The notes beneath the pieces are model-generated. The model was given only the letters and a program-made list of their open reading frames with translations. It searched no databases and was not told the origin of the DNA. 64,000 nt of DNA from Marinoscillum sp. 108 (GTDB lineage: Bacteria > Bacteroidota > Bacteroidia > Cytophagales > Cyclobacteriaceae). Both the position numbers and the translations under genes were made by a program. Each line of letters opens with the position of its first letter. The stretch's first letter is position 1. This document shows positions 35,731 through 42,715 of this stretch, in pieces. The DNA lies in assembly GCF_902506655.1 (NCBI RefSeq), contig NZ_LR734808.1, positions 1,860,001 through 1,924,000 of the forward strand, in the 5' to 3' direction.

Positions 35731-36232
35731 GGTGTCTAACGCCCGTGTAAGTGTGTGTGCCACCTTACATAGGTTACCACCAATCTAGCGCTTTTTGAGC
35801 TTCCGTTCAAGTCTGGAAAACTTGGCGAGAAGTCCAGGTACACTAAGCATGCCGAACTTGAGTGAGGCAAGGGAGATAAAAGAAGCTCTGGCGGGTAATA
35901 CTGAATTCGTGTTATGATTCGTTCTGACACACCGTTGGTTTACCCACCTCCTCAGGTCGGAGGGCCTAGGCGGCCCCGCCCCTACTTTTTCTTGGTCAAA
36001 AAGTAGGCAAAAGACATTGGAAAATGAATGGATCCCACGGCCATCCCGCACCCGTCGCTCAAAGCCATTACGCCCCGCAGCAACACGGCACTGTGCGCAT
36101 CCTTCCGCATTTTCCGGCCAGCGCGCCACTGTGAAGTTCATCGGGTTGACCTGTTTGATTATGACTACAAAAAAAGGACAGAAGATAGGCTGTTAATGTT
36201 GGACTGCGAGTTTTCAGCATTTGTTACACACC
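35731..36232 (-). other. attC-like spacer E, 559 bp between genes
   Basis: Its ends GGTGTCTAAC (35731-35740) and GTTACACACC (36223-36232) are complementary at 9 of 10 positions, and GCGTTAGAC on the minus strand is an exact GTTRRRY box. The interior is unusually long and holds a 10-bp inverted repeat and GC-rich DNA (36020-36140) unlike the rest of the array. No credible gene inside: a 118-codon minus frame at 35785-36141 lacks a normal composition. Confidence 0.52.
35981..36007. repeat. Perfect 10-bp inverted repeat
   Basis: CCTACTTTTT and AAAAAGTAGG around CTTGGTC. This sequence occurs, to my knowledge, in many Bacteroidota intergenic regions and can act as terminator in either direction. 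Confidence 0.6.
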
Positions 36233-36234
36233 GT

Positions 36235-36870
36235 TTATCTGTCTACTATTGGAGCTTTATTCACTAGCTCTGGATATATTGAATTCAAAATCCTTTGAAG
36301 TTTAGGATATTCCTGTGTTGTCTCCCAAATCATCAAGTATTGTTCAGTGACGCTGTTTGCGTGTTCGCAGGTTAACATATGTCCAAAAAGGTGAGCGATT
36401 TGATCATCCTTTCTTTCTTCAAGTAGTTGAGAGATTATTTTTGGTTCCTCGATAATTTTTATCGATAGACCGGAAGGATCACAGTTGTTCTGCCAGTCTT
36501 GAAGAGGCAAGCCCTGAAAAATGTTAAGGAATTTATCATAGTATTCTGTCCGATTAATTTTAGTTAAGTTGAAGAAAGCGGAATATACCTTTAGCCCATC
36601 TAATGAGTTCATTCCATTTAAAGGGCCAATGGTGTTGTTAGCAGAATCATATCCAAAAAGTTGTTCGTATTCTTGGGAATTCTTTGGAAATGAGCAAAAA
36701 AAATCGTGTTCAAATTTCGTTTTACTTTGTCCACGTGCTTCATGAAGTGAGTCAGCTAACTTCAAAAGATATGTGGCTCTGTGATTTGGTCCAATGAAGC
36801 TCTTTTCAGCACACTGAGAATATATGTTGTAGGTTAATAAGTATAAAAAAATTGTGAGAAATTCCCTCAT
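36235..36870 (-). CDS. Exported protein of unknown function
   Basis: 211 residues with a signal peptide (MREFLTIFLYLLTYNIYS-Q). Mostly helical with KLADSLHEARGQSKTKFEHDFFCSF and HLFGHMLTCEHANSVTEQYLM; Cys residues could form disulfides in the periplasm. No named family is recognised. Single-gene cassette. Confidence 0.6.
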   Translation of the reverse strand: MREFLTIFLYLLTYNIYSQCAEKSFIGPNHRATYLLKLADSLHEARGQSKTKFEHDFFCSFPKNSQEYEQLFGYDSANNTIGPLNGMNSLDGLKVYSAFFNLTKINRTEYYDKFLNIFQGLPLQDWQNNCDPSGLSIKIIEEPKIISQLLEERKDDQIAHLFGHMLTCEHANSVTEQYLMIWETTQEYPKLQRILNSIYPELVNKAPIVDR

Positions 36871-37090
36871 TGCCTATGGTGTGTACGCACAGCTACGATC
36901 TAATTACGATGGAAAGATACCAAAATGGAAAGATGGGCGAATTGAAGATCAAGTCAAAAATCTTTGTGAATACATAGAATTATTGGCATTAGAATTAGAC
37001 AAGGATAAGATAATTGGACATTGCCAATTTAAGGATAAGCCAATGTTTAACCTCAGTTCGCACATGCACTATCACGCTATGTTAGCCACA
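36871..37090 (+). pseudogene. Possible remnant of an N-acetylmuramoyl-L-alanine amidase, opposite strand
   Basis: In the plus frame this spacer translates to a fragment resembling the end of an Amidase_2 domain: GRIEDQVKNLCEYIELLALE (helix) followed by DKIIGHCQFKDKPMFN, which recalls the IxGHxDF signature of peptidoglycan amidases. It is cut off at both ends by minus-strand genes and lacks the catalytic N-terminal half. It could be chance in AT-rich DNA. Confidence 0.3.
37076..37087 (-). other. attC-like box of spacer F
   Basis: GGCTAACATAGC lies 6 nt after the TonB-like stop codon on the minus strand. I could not find a good partner box before the 36870 gene, so the site is degenerate or disrupted by the remnant above. 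Confidence 0.35.
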
Positions 37091-37093
37091 TTT

Positions 37094-37516
37094 TCATTCC
37101 AGCTTGTATGTTACAGGTTGCACGTGCAAAACCCTTACTGGATTACCATCTTGTTCACCGGGTATCCATTTGGGCATTCGTTTGATTAAGCGTTCTGCAG
37201 ACTTATCAATGTCTTTACTGATTGAATTAGTTGCTTTGATGTTGGTTAGTTTACCGTTCAGTTCGACAATAAACATTACGTAAACTGTACCTTCTGATCC
37301 GTCAATTCGTGCAGAAGTTGGGTAGTACAAATTGTTCTGATAGAATCTGACAAGTTTCTCATATCCTCCTGGGAATTCTGGGTTCTTATCCGCGCCAAAA
37401 TACAAGTTAGTAGTGTCTTTGTCGTCAAGCAGTTCGAAAAGCTCAACAGGTATTTGACTTTGAACCGCAGTTGCTACGAACGCAACAAAAGCAAACAGCA
37501 GTAATATATGTTTCAT
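37094..37516 (-). CDS. TonB C-terminal-domain protein, periplasmic
   Basis: 140 residues with a signal peptide (ending AVQS-Q). Residues about 45-138 match the Bacteroidota TonB_C domain: PEFPGGYEKLVRFYQNNLYY, GTVYVMFIVELNGKLTNIKA, RLIKRMPKWIPGEQDGNPVR. It lacks the N-terminal membrane anchor and proline spacer of an energy transducer, so it may bind outer-membrane receptors without transmitting force. Single-gene cassette. Confidence 0.83.
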   Translation of the reverse strand: MKHILLLFAFVAFVATAVQSQIPVELFELLDDKDTTNLYFGADKNPEFPGGYEKLVRFYQNNLYYPTSARIDGSEGTVYVMFIVELNGKLTNIKATNSISKDIDKSAERLIKRMPKWIPGEQDGNPVRVLHVQPVTYKLE

Positions 37517-37530
37517 GGAGATTTGATTAT

Positions 37531-37760
37531 GGCTAACCTAGCTAGCAGTTTGTGCGCCCTAGGCTTGTAAAGAGCACTAAAGTAGTGAAACTGCCCAACC
37601 CCCGCAACAGTATCCACAATGCACCGCGTTCTGAAAGTCTCAATCCAGAAAGAAGAAAGTTGCTAGAAGCACAAAAGCCTGCAGAATGGGCAGATTCACA
37701 GGCGAGTTGCACAGAAGTATCAGATAGGCAGTTTGGCCATTCGCCATATTGCCTGTTACT
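37531..37760 (-). other. attC-like spacer G
   Basis: AGTAACAGGC (ending at 37751, stop TAA inside it) and TAGGTTAGCC before the TonB-like gene form the outer boxes. Inner arms AAACTGCC and GGCAGTTT are complementary. Confidence 0.5.
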
Positions 37761-38313
37761 TGCCGTTGTTATTCGGTTCCCATTTCTTTCCCACCAGTTC
37801 AGGATTGCTGTAAATCAAGTTGATAATTTTCTCAGACGCTTTGGTTAGTCCTGCGTTGAAGTTCCCCGTTCGGAATTCAGGGATCATGGTACTATCAATT
37901 ATCTTTTTTGCTATTTCATCTCTAATAATTAGTTCAAGGCCATATCCGACTTCAATGCGAATCATTCGATCTTTCATTGCCAGAGTTATGATGATACCAT
38001 CATTGTAGTTTGCTCGTCCAATTCTCCAATTATCAGCTACATCTATTGAGTACTCTTCAATTGTTCGTTCGTCTAATGAGACAATGGATAAAATGACGAG
38101 TTGCGAACCAATAGAGTCTTCCAGAGATTTGAGAAGTTGATTTAGGTTGGCTTCTTCATCATCACTTAATATATCCGCATAATCGTTGACCCGTGCATAT
38201 AGTTCGGGAACGTTCGAGTAGGTCGTTCTTTGTGGGGTCGATTTCTGTGATTGAGAGTTGCATCCAAAGGTTGTTAAAAGGGTTAGGAGCAGAAAATATT
38301 GAAAATTCCTCAT
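37756..38313 (-). CDS. TPM-domain lipoprotein (YgcG-like)
   Basis: I choose ATG 38313 (MRNFQYFLLLTLLTTFGC), which gives a lipobox TTFGC; the frame is open to 38364. About 185 residues. The TPM domain has VNDYADILSDDEEANLNQLL, LVILSIVSLDERTIEEY, NWRIGRANYNDGIIITLAMKD and IRIEVGYGLE, as in TLP18.3/YgcG proteins, some of which have acid phosphatase activity while others assist photosystem or membrane repair. The usual C-terminal membrane helix with Gly-rich tail is missing, replaced by the N-terminal lipid anchor. Confidence 0.85.
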   Translation of the reverse strand: MRNFQYFLLLTLLTTFGCNSQSQKSTPQRTTYSNVPELYARVNDYADILSDDEEANLNQLLKSLEDSIGSQLVILSIVSLDERTIEEYSIDVADNWRIGRANYNDGIIITLAMKDRMIRIEVGYGLELIIRDEIAKKIIDSTMIPEFRTGNFNAGLTKASEKIINLIYSNPELVGKKWEPNNNGK

Positions 38314-38336
38314 AAACTGGCTAGTAGCGATTATGG

Positions 38337-38553
38337 CAAGTAACATCCGCCCAACAACCACCAATGGTTGTTACCGGCCTAGAAACCAACCAAATGTAAC
38401 GGATTTTAACCCAACGATCATCCGTAAGCTGGACTGTTCACCCGAAAGCTATCGGGACTATAAAAGTACCTCATGGCACAGGCCTTTGCAAATAGCTCAG
38501 TGAGTGCGGCCGGCCAGGCTTATGGATGATAGTGCTTGTTCGCGGTTTGTTAT
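38337..38553 (-). other. attC-like spacer H
   Basis: AAGTAACATCCGC (38338-38350) pairs with GCGGTTTGTTATT (38542-38554). On the minus strand GTTGGGCGG precedes the TPM gene; the 26-bp end is nearly identical to that of spacer K at 42494-42519. A palindrome CCCGAAAGCTATCGGG lies at 38441-38456. Confidence 0.6.
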
Positions 38554-38558
38554 TTCTT

Positions 38559-39299
38559 TTACCAGGAAACTATCCCTGTTTCAGGATTGGTTTCTTCGCT
38601 AAAGAATTTACCAGTTGGACCGTCTTCGCCTATGGTTGCATACTTAACGACTCTTTTGGCAGCAGTTTCCACATCACCTCCATGGCCAAAAGTAAAATCA
38701 GTTGCCGTTAATCCTGGACAAACAGCATTGACTTTGAACTTGGTATCACGAAGTTCATACGCTAAATGAATGGTATACATATTCAGTGCTGCTTTTGAGG
38801 CCGCATAGACCGCATATTTGGCATAATCATAGGCTTGCCAGTTGGGATCACTTTGCAAGGTAAGAGAGCCTACACTCGTACTCAGGTTCACAATCCTTGG
38901 TTCGTCCGATTTTCTTAGCAAATCAATAAGTGCATTTGTCACTCTTGCTGTGCCGATCACATTGGTATCAAATGCTGCTTGAAACTCATCAGATTTAGCT
39001 TCAAGAGCCGTATAGGGGCTGTTTCCTCCGTTGATGCCAGCATTGTTTATTAAGACATCCAAAACATCCGTCCTTTTCCCGATATGTTCACGGGCTTTTT
39101 GCACTGAAGATTCATCGGTTACATCCATCTGTATCACTTCGACATTGTCCAACCCTTCAGCTTTTAATTTTTCAACAGCATTGACTCCATTTTGTACATT
39201 TCTGCTCCCAATGTAGACGTAAAACCCGTTTTGTAATAAAAGTCTTGCTGTTCCAAAACCTATTCCTTTGTTCGCTCCTGTAATGAGTGCTTTTTTCAT
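38559..39299 (-). CDS. Short-chain dehydrogenase/reductase
   Basis: 246 residues, classical SDR: NADP loop TGANKGIGFG (7-16), NNAG (85-88), catalytic Ser in NLSTSVGS (about 140-145), Tyr165 and Lys169 in YAASK. An Arg after the dinucleotide loop (GSRNVQNG) suggests NADPH. Similar proteins reduce carbonyl compounds; the substrate is unknown. It lies behind an operator palindrome at 39355-39370 shared with the adjacent Crp-like regulator, and both occupy one cassette. Confidence 0.92.
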   Translation of the reverse strand: MKKALITGANKGIGFGTARLLLQNGFYVYIGSRNVQNGVNAVEKLKAEGLDNVEVIQMDVTDESSVQKAREHIGKRTDVLDVLINNAGINGGNSPYTALEAKSDEFQAAFDTNVIGTARVTNALIDLLRKSDEPRIVNLSTSVGSLTLQSDPNWQAYDYAKYAVYAASKAALNMYTIHLAYELRDTKFKVNAVCPGLTATDFTFGHGGDVETAAKRVVKYATIGEDGPTGKFFSEETNPETGIVSW

Positions 39300-39354
39300 T
39301 TTGTTTCCATTTTAAATTTCTGAAACAAAATTCGCTGGATGAGAAATGAACTGC

Positions 39355-39370
39355 TTTACCATATGGTAAA
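39355..39370. promoter_or_regulatory. Palindromic operator upstream of the SDR gene
   Basis: TTTACCATATGGTAAA is a perfect 16-bp palindrome 56 bp before the SDR start codon and in the 77 bp gap after the regulator. A near-identical copy precedes the regulator itself, so both genes are probably controlled by the Crp-like protein. Confidence 0.65.
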
Positions 39371-39376
39371 AAGCAA

Positions 39377-39967
39377 TCAGCGGATGTTTTTTCTTATCCT
39401 GCTTAAGGACTGCTGTGTGACGCCTAAGTAAGAAGCGACGTAAGTCAATGGAATGCGATTAATGAGTGAAGGATAGTTCTCCATAAATGCTAAATAGCGA
39501 GTAGTCGCATCTTGTGACACCACCGGGCCTTTTCTGGATTTTTGGTACATACATAATTGTACCATTTTGTTTTTAATGTTATCCCACCCCACAATAATCT
39601 GTGACAGTTCATCCCAGTGTTGCTTAGGAAAAACAATGAGCTTACAGTCGGTACATGCTTGCAAATATTCAGTAGAGACCGTGTTTGCTTCAAAATTGAC
39701 ATAATCTACCACCAGGCTATTCTCGCTTATAAAACATCGAGTGATTTCCTCTCCATCTTTGTTGTAATAACAACCTCTTATGACACCCCCTACTACAAAA
39801 CCAACTTGTCTTGGGACTTTTCCTGCCTCTGAGAAATACTTGTCTTTTTGAAGATCAATTTCAATTGCACCTCGTGTTACAAGGTTTAATTGTTGTTGAT
39901 TCAGGTTACCAATTTGCAAGATATATTCCATCAGTTCTTCCATAATGGCAAGTTGATCAAACTTCAA
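39377..39967 (-). CDS. Crp/Fnr-family transcriptional regulator
   Basis: 196 residues. An N-terminal cNMP-binding-like beta barrel (GFVVGGVIRGCYYNKDGEEITRCF, ENSLVVDYVNFE) followed by a helix and a winged HTH, of which IPLTYVASYLGVTQQSLSRIRKN is the recognition part. The Arg/Glu that contact cAMP are not obviously conserved, so it likely senses another ligand, as do many Bacteroidota Crp-like proteins. A near-palindromic copy of the operator at 39977-39992 lies 10 bp before its start, suggesting autoregulation. Confidence 0.88.
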   Translation of the reverse strand: MKFDQLAIMEELMEYILQIGNLNQQQLNLVTRGAIEIDLQKDKYFSEAGKVPRQVGFVVGGVIRGCYYNKDGEEITRCFISENSLVVDYVNFEANTVSTEYLQACTDCKLIVFPKQHWDELSQIIVGWDNIKNKMVQLCMYQKSRKGPVVSQDATTRYLAFMENYPSLINRIPLTYVASYLGVTQQSLSRIRKNIR

Positions 39968-39976
39968 TTTTGATGA

Positions 39977-39992
39977 TTTAACATATGGTAAA
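39977..39992. promoter_or_regulatory. Second operator copy, upstream of the regulator
   Basis: TTTAACATATGGTAAA differs from the perfect palindrome at 39355-39370 by one base, 10 bp before the regulator's ATG. Confidence 0.6.
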
Positions 39993-39998
39993 AAGTAC

Positions 39999-40195
39999 GG
40001 CTATGTAACCGGCTCACCTTTAGCTCCCTTCATATGACCATTCCAAGGAAACTCATGGATGCTCTTTAAAGATAGGACATGTGGGCAAAGAACCCAGCGG
40101 CTGATTCATGGTGATGTTCTCACAAAAATCTGTCAAGTGGCTCCCGATAGCCATCGGGAGGTGCATTCGCCGCTAGCGCTTGCTGTAGAGCGTAT
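39999..40195 (-). other. attC-like spacer I
   Basis: GGTTACATAGCC lies before the regulator and a degenerate GATACGC box follows the next gene's stop. The interior is the third copy of the dispersed repeat. Confidence 0.42.
40015..40165 (-). repeat. Dispersed intercassette repeat, copy 3
   Basis: Near-identical to copy 2 over ~145 bp, including the perfect palindrome CTCCCGATagccATCGGGAG at 40141-40160. Confidence 0.87.
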
Positions 40196-40723
40196 CTATC
40201 GGTAGTGTTTTCGTTGGAAAGTCAGGTTCGTGGTAATATCTTGGTTGCCATGAAGGTCTTTGTTGACAATCACCTCAATGGAATATTGAATGTTGTAGTT
40301 CGCAAGAAGTTCATCCAGTTCGTTCTTCTTGTTCCTTGCGATTTTCATTCCCCATCTATACTTGTTAAGTGGGCCAGATGCCAAGGGGAGAATTAATACT
40401 CCAGTTCCCATAATAATAAGCGGGACAGTTGAAATTACTCCTTTGTCGAATGCATATGTTCCCAAAAGGTAACCTCCGACAATTACGGCAATGCTAATTG
40501 TAATGAAGAAAATGAAATTGCCAATGGAAATAACCTTTGTCCGTTTGACAAGTTCGTACTCAATGTTAATCTCCTTGATTTTATCCTCGTATTTTGTTTC
40601 GAATTTGATGTCTGGGCACTTCCCAGAGAAGTTTGGGCGCTCGTTTGTCAGACCGCATTTAGTTCCACTCTGAATATCATAGAGTTGGCGTTCGCAAAGT
40701 TGGCAATGTTTGGTTAAATCCAT
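40196..40723 (-). CDS. Zinc-ribbon-like two-helix membrane protein
   Basis: 175 residues. The N-terminus has HCQLCERQL (CxxC) and later TKCGLTNERPNFSGKCPD, four Cys that may bind zinc. Two hydrophobic helices follow (VISIGNFIFFITISIAVIVG, STVPLIIMGTGVLILPLA), then a charged tail. Family not recognised with certainty; such ribbon-plus-membrane proteins are common cassette and accessory genes in Bacteroidota. Confidence 0.62.
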   Translation of the reverse strand: MDLTKHCQLCERQLYDIQSGTKCGLTNERPNFSGKCPDIKFETKYEDKIKEINIEYELVKRTKVISIGNFIFFITISIAVIVGGYLLGTYAFDKGVISTVPLIIMGTGVLILPLASGPLNKYRWGMKIARNKKNELDELLANYNIQYSIEVIVNKDLHGNQDITTNLTFQRKHYR

Positions 40724-40740
40724 TTTTTCGTTTCGGAAAT

Positions 40741-40906
40741 GCTCTACAACGACCCGCTATGATGAGAGGGGATTAGAAAGAGCTAACCTTTCTACTCACA
40801 CATAGCCACACCTCGTTTTAAAATTATAAATTGTGGCGGACTTTCCAACGGCTACAACACTTTCCTTACCTACTAAAACCCCATTCATTCATAGCATCTG
40901 TTAGGC
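40741..40906 (-). other. attC-like spacer J (best-formed)
   Basis: GCCTAACAGATGCTATGA starts within the stop codon of the HEPN gene (RYYYAAC exact), and TCATAGCGGGTCGTTGTAG lies before the zinc-ribbon gene. The inner arms GCTATGA/TCATAGC pair, as do AACA/TGTT with unequal spacers, giving the typical attC hairpin with extrahelical bases. Confidence 0.6.
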
Positions 40907-41383
40907 ACTGGTTCTATCCATTTGTGTTTCGAGGTAGATAATAACCTCAACAGTTTTCTTCAAATAGTCCTCAAGTTTACCAATTGTAATTTCAGAATCC
41001 CTCCCGTGAGCAATATTATGGCGGTCTTTCAGTATATAATTTATGGCAGAACCTCGGTTATCTTTTTGTAGAAAATCACGGATACCATCGTGCCAATCAG
41101 GATTGAATGACTTTGTTAGGTCTCTAATTTTTTCAGCATTGGCGTTTTGTATTTTATACAATTGAGCCTTTGAATAAGTCAGTACTACAGATGGTGCACA
41201 AGACCTATCCGCTATATCACAAAATGCATGGTAAACTGAATTTTCAATAAACCCAGAACAAAGCACACAGATGTATTTCGTTAGATGTGACCTGAGTTCA
41301 TCATCTGGTTCGAACTGCTTTGTTTTTTTTATTAATTTCTCAATTCGATTGTATTGCTTATTTAGCTCGGCATTATTGAACAT
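40901..41383 (-). CDS. HEPN-domain (RiboL-PSP-HEPN-like) protein
   Basis: 160 residues, helical, with the HEPN active-site signature R-x4-H at Arg121-His126 (DRHNIAHGRDSEI), the residues that cleave RNA in HEPN toxins and defence effectors. Helix ELRSHLTKYICVLCSGFIENSVYHAF matches the RiboL-PSP family start. The start codon overlaps the DUF262 gene by 11 bp, so the two are co-translated. A toxin or effector nuclease role is inferred from motif and pairing. Confidence 0.82.
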   Translation of the reverse strand: MFNNAELNKQYNRIEKLIKKTKQFEPDDELRSHLTKYICVLCSGFIENSVYHAFCDIADRSCAPSVVLTYSKAQLYKIQNANAEKIRDLTKSFNPDWHDGIRDFLQKDNRGSAINYILKDRHNIAHGRDSEITIGKLEDYLKKTVEVIIYLETQMDRTSA

Positions 41384-42467
41384 ACTCTTCTACAAATTCA
41401 TTGAACAACTTATGTCTTTGCTCTACAACTTTCTCATCTGAGGTTGCTCTCGTTATTGAATCGATAAAATCTTGAGTTTTATATAAAGTCTCAAGGTTCT
41501 GGATTAAAGAATCAAAGTTTATGTTTTGATCTAGTCTGTTCGCTATTCCGACCATAAGGACTTCAAAGGCTGCTGCATTAAAGACTCTATCTGGTCTGAA
41601 AGCATTTTTTCCTAGTTTGTCCAAAATAAGGTCAGTTGTCTGCTTAAAAATATCGGACAGTCTTTCAATTTCGGACTCTGTTGGATTACGGTAGCGACCA
41701 TTGAATTTATTTAAAAATTCCTTTAGTGGTTTGCTGTATTCATTTTGTAACGAATACATGGCAAAAAACCTTAAAATCATTTCCTGATCTTTGAGTCTAT
41801 TATTCTTTTTACCAAAGAGTTCTCTCCATGAAGGATGATCATTCAATTCAGAAATCATCTCGTTTAGCTTGCCAATGTATATTGCAGATCGTATTTCTTG
41901 TGGAGTTAATTTTCGACCTCCGGTGTTCAGTCTTTCAAATACATGATAGATACTTGTGTTATTGTCATTAGGTGATTCTTGTTTGATTATGGTTGCGTGA
42001 ATTATTGAATTATCAAGCTTTATGCGATCCTCCTCTTCTAAGGTTTCATATGTTTTGTCCTCAAATTGAGGTTGAACGTTTTTAAGTTTAAAAACTCTCT
42101 TTCTAGTATCTCCATCTTTGGGATTAAAAAAGCCATCGTAAAAAAATCGGAGAGATTTGAGTCTTTGTTGTCCGTCAATTACAGACATTTTATTGGATTC
42201 ACCTTCTTTAGCAAGAAAAACACCTGGCACAGGTAAGCCAAGAAGAAGAGATTCAACTAACCTTGAAGCTTCTGCCTGATTCCAAACATAGTCTCTTTGA
42301 AATGGTGGAATAAAAATATCCCCTCTTTTTAATCTTTTAACTAATCCTTCAACATCAAGATCAGCACCATAACTTGAAATGTCATAAATCATTGGAGCAG
42401 CAGATTCTTCAGAATCTTCCACATCAATAATTGGCTCGTCTATTTCATCAAATTCATCTCCATTCAT
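41373..42467 (-). CDS. DUF262 (ParB-like/GmrS-type) protein
   Basis: 364 residues. The DUF262 core has IPPFQRDYVWNQAEASRLVESL (start of domain, 53-62 for the first motif) and VIDGQQRLKSL, the DGQQR nucleotide-binding motif at 98-102, followed by RLNTGGRKLTPQEIRSAIY. In GmrSD and related systems this domain uses NTP for DNA recognition or cleavage. An acidic Asp/Glu N-terminus precedes it, and no GmrD-type DUF1524 HNH domain follows, so it depends on a partner, presumably the overlapping HEPN protein. Confidence 0.88.
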   Translation of the reverse strand: MNGDEFDEIDEPIIDVEDSEESAAPMIYDISSYGADLDVEGLVKRLKRGDIFIPPFQRDYVWNQAEASRLVESLLLGLPVPGVFLAKEGESNKMSVIDGQQRLKSLRFFYDGFFNPKDGDTRKRVFKLKNVQPQFEDKTYETLEEEDRIKLDNSIIHATIIKQESPNDNNTSIYHVFERLNTGGRKLTPQEIRSAIYIGKLNEMISELNDHPSWRELFGKKNNRLKDQEMILRFFAMYSLQNEYSKPLKEFLNKFNGRYRNPTESEIERLSDIFKQTTDLILDKLGKNAFRPDRVFNAAAFEVLMVGIANRLDQNINFDSLIQNLETLYKTQDFIDSITRATSDEKVVEQRHKLFNEFVEEYVQ

Positions 42468-42492
42468 AATATTACGTTATTGTGTGATCCTT

Positions 42493-42519
42493 GCATGTAA
42501 CAACCGCCCAACAACCACC
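42493..42519 (-). other. attC-like end K (array boundary)
   Basis: CATGTAACAACCGCCCAACAACCACC at 42494-42519 is nearly identical to the end of spacer H. It marks the upstream boundary of the DUF262 cassette and probably of the array, where attI and integrase would be expected but are absent. Confidence 0.55.
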
Positions 42520-42715
42520 TGGCTGCCAGCGGCCTACCAAATCTAGCAGATTTTCACACCCAAACAAACCATTATCGGCTATAGGGTGAGCAGCACCTTC
42601 TCTCCACCCACTCCCCCGGCTTATTTCACCCCCGCAGCAGCCTCATCTGCCCGGAAAAATACTTGCTCAACTCTCCTTCCTTTCATCTAGCTTCGCCGCA
42701 GTTTACATATCGCAC
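42520..42715. other. Gap between the cassette array and the 2OG oxygenase, no gene seen
   Basis: About 200 bp, GC-richer than the array, with pyrimidine-rich runs. No integrase fragment or attI-like site is recognisable. Confidence 0.4.

Larger units (their letters stand above)
31445..42519 (-). mobile_element. Candidate integrase-less gene-cassette array (CALIN-like)
   Basis: Fifteen genes of unrelated function, nearly all under 800 bp, all on the minus strand and packed singly or in small overlapping groups, occupy this interval. After nearly every stop codon (within ~25 nt) comes a box containing TAAC or a close variant: GCCTAACAG, GATAACAGGC, GCATAACAG, AGTAACAGGC, AATAACAAAC, GTAACAAATG, GGCTAACAT, GGTAACCC. 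Before most start codons comes GTTA-type box: GTTAGAC, GTTAGGT, GTTAGCC, GTTAGCT, GTTGGGC. In several spacers the two ends are complementary (E: GGTGTCTAAC with GTTACACACC; H: AAGTAACATCCGC with GCGGTTTGTTATT), as in attC RYYYAAC/GTTRRRY ends. No integrase or attI is seen in the window. The system is inferred, not proven. Confidence 0.58.

Noticed and set aside
35785-36141. 118-codon minus-strand frame in spacer E
   Set aside because: Arg/Gly-rich, no start signal, runs through a common inverted repeat; it appears to be translated repeat DNA and not a protein.
31445-42519. CRISPR array in the repeat-rich region
   Set aside because: Repeats are few, long, unevenly spaced and have genes between them; there are no short regular repeat-spacer units or cas genes.
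31445-42519. Prophage or ICE
   Set aside because: No phage structural, transposase, relaxase or integrase genes are visible, and gene functions are unrelated.
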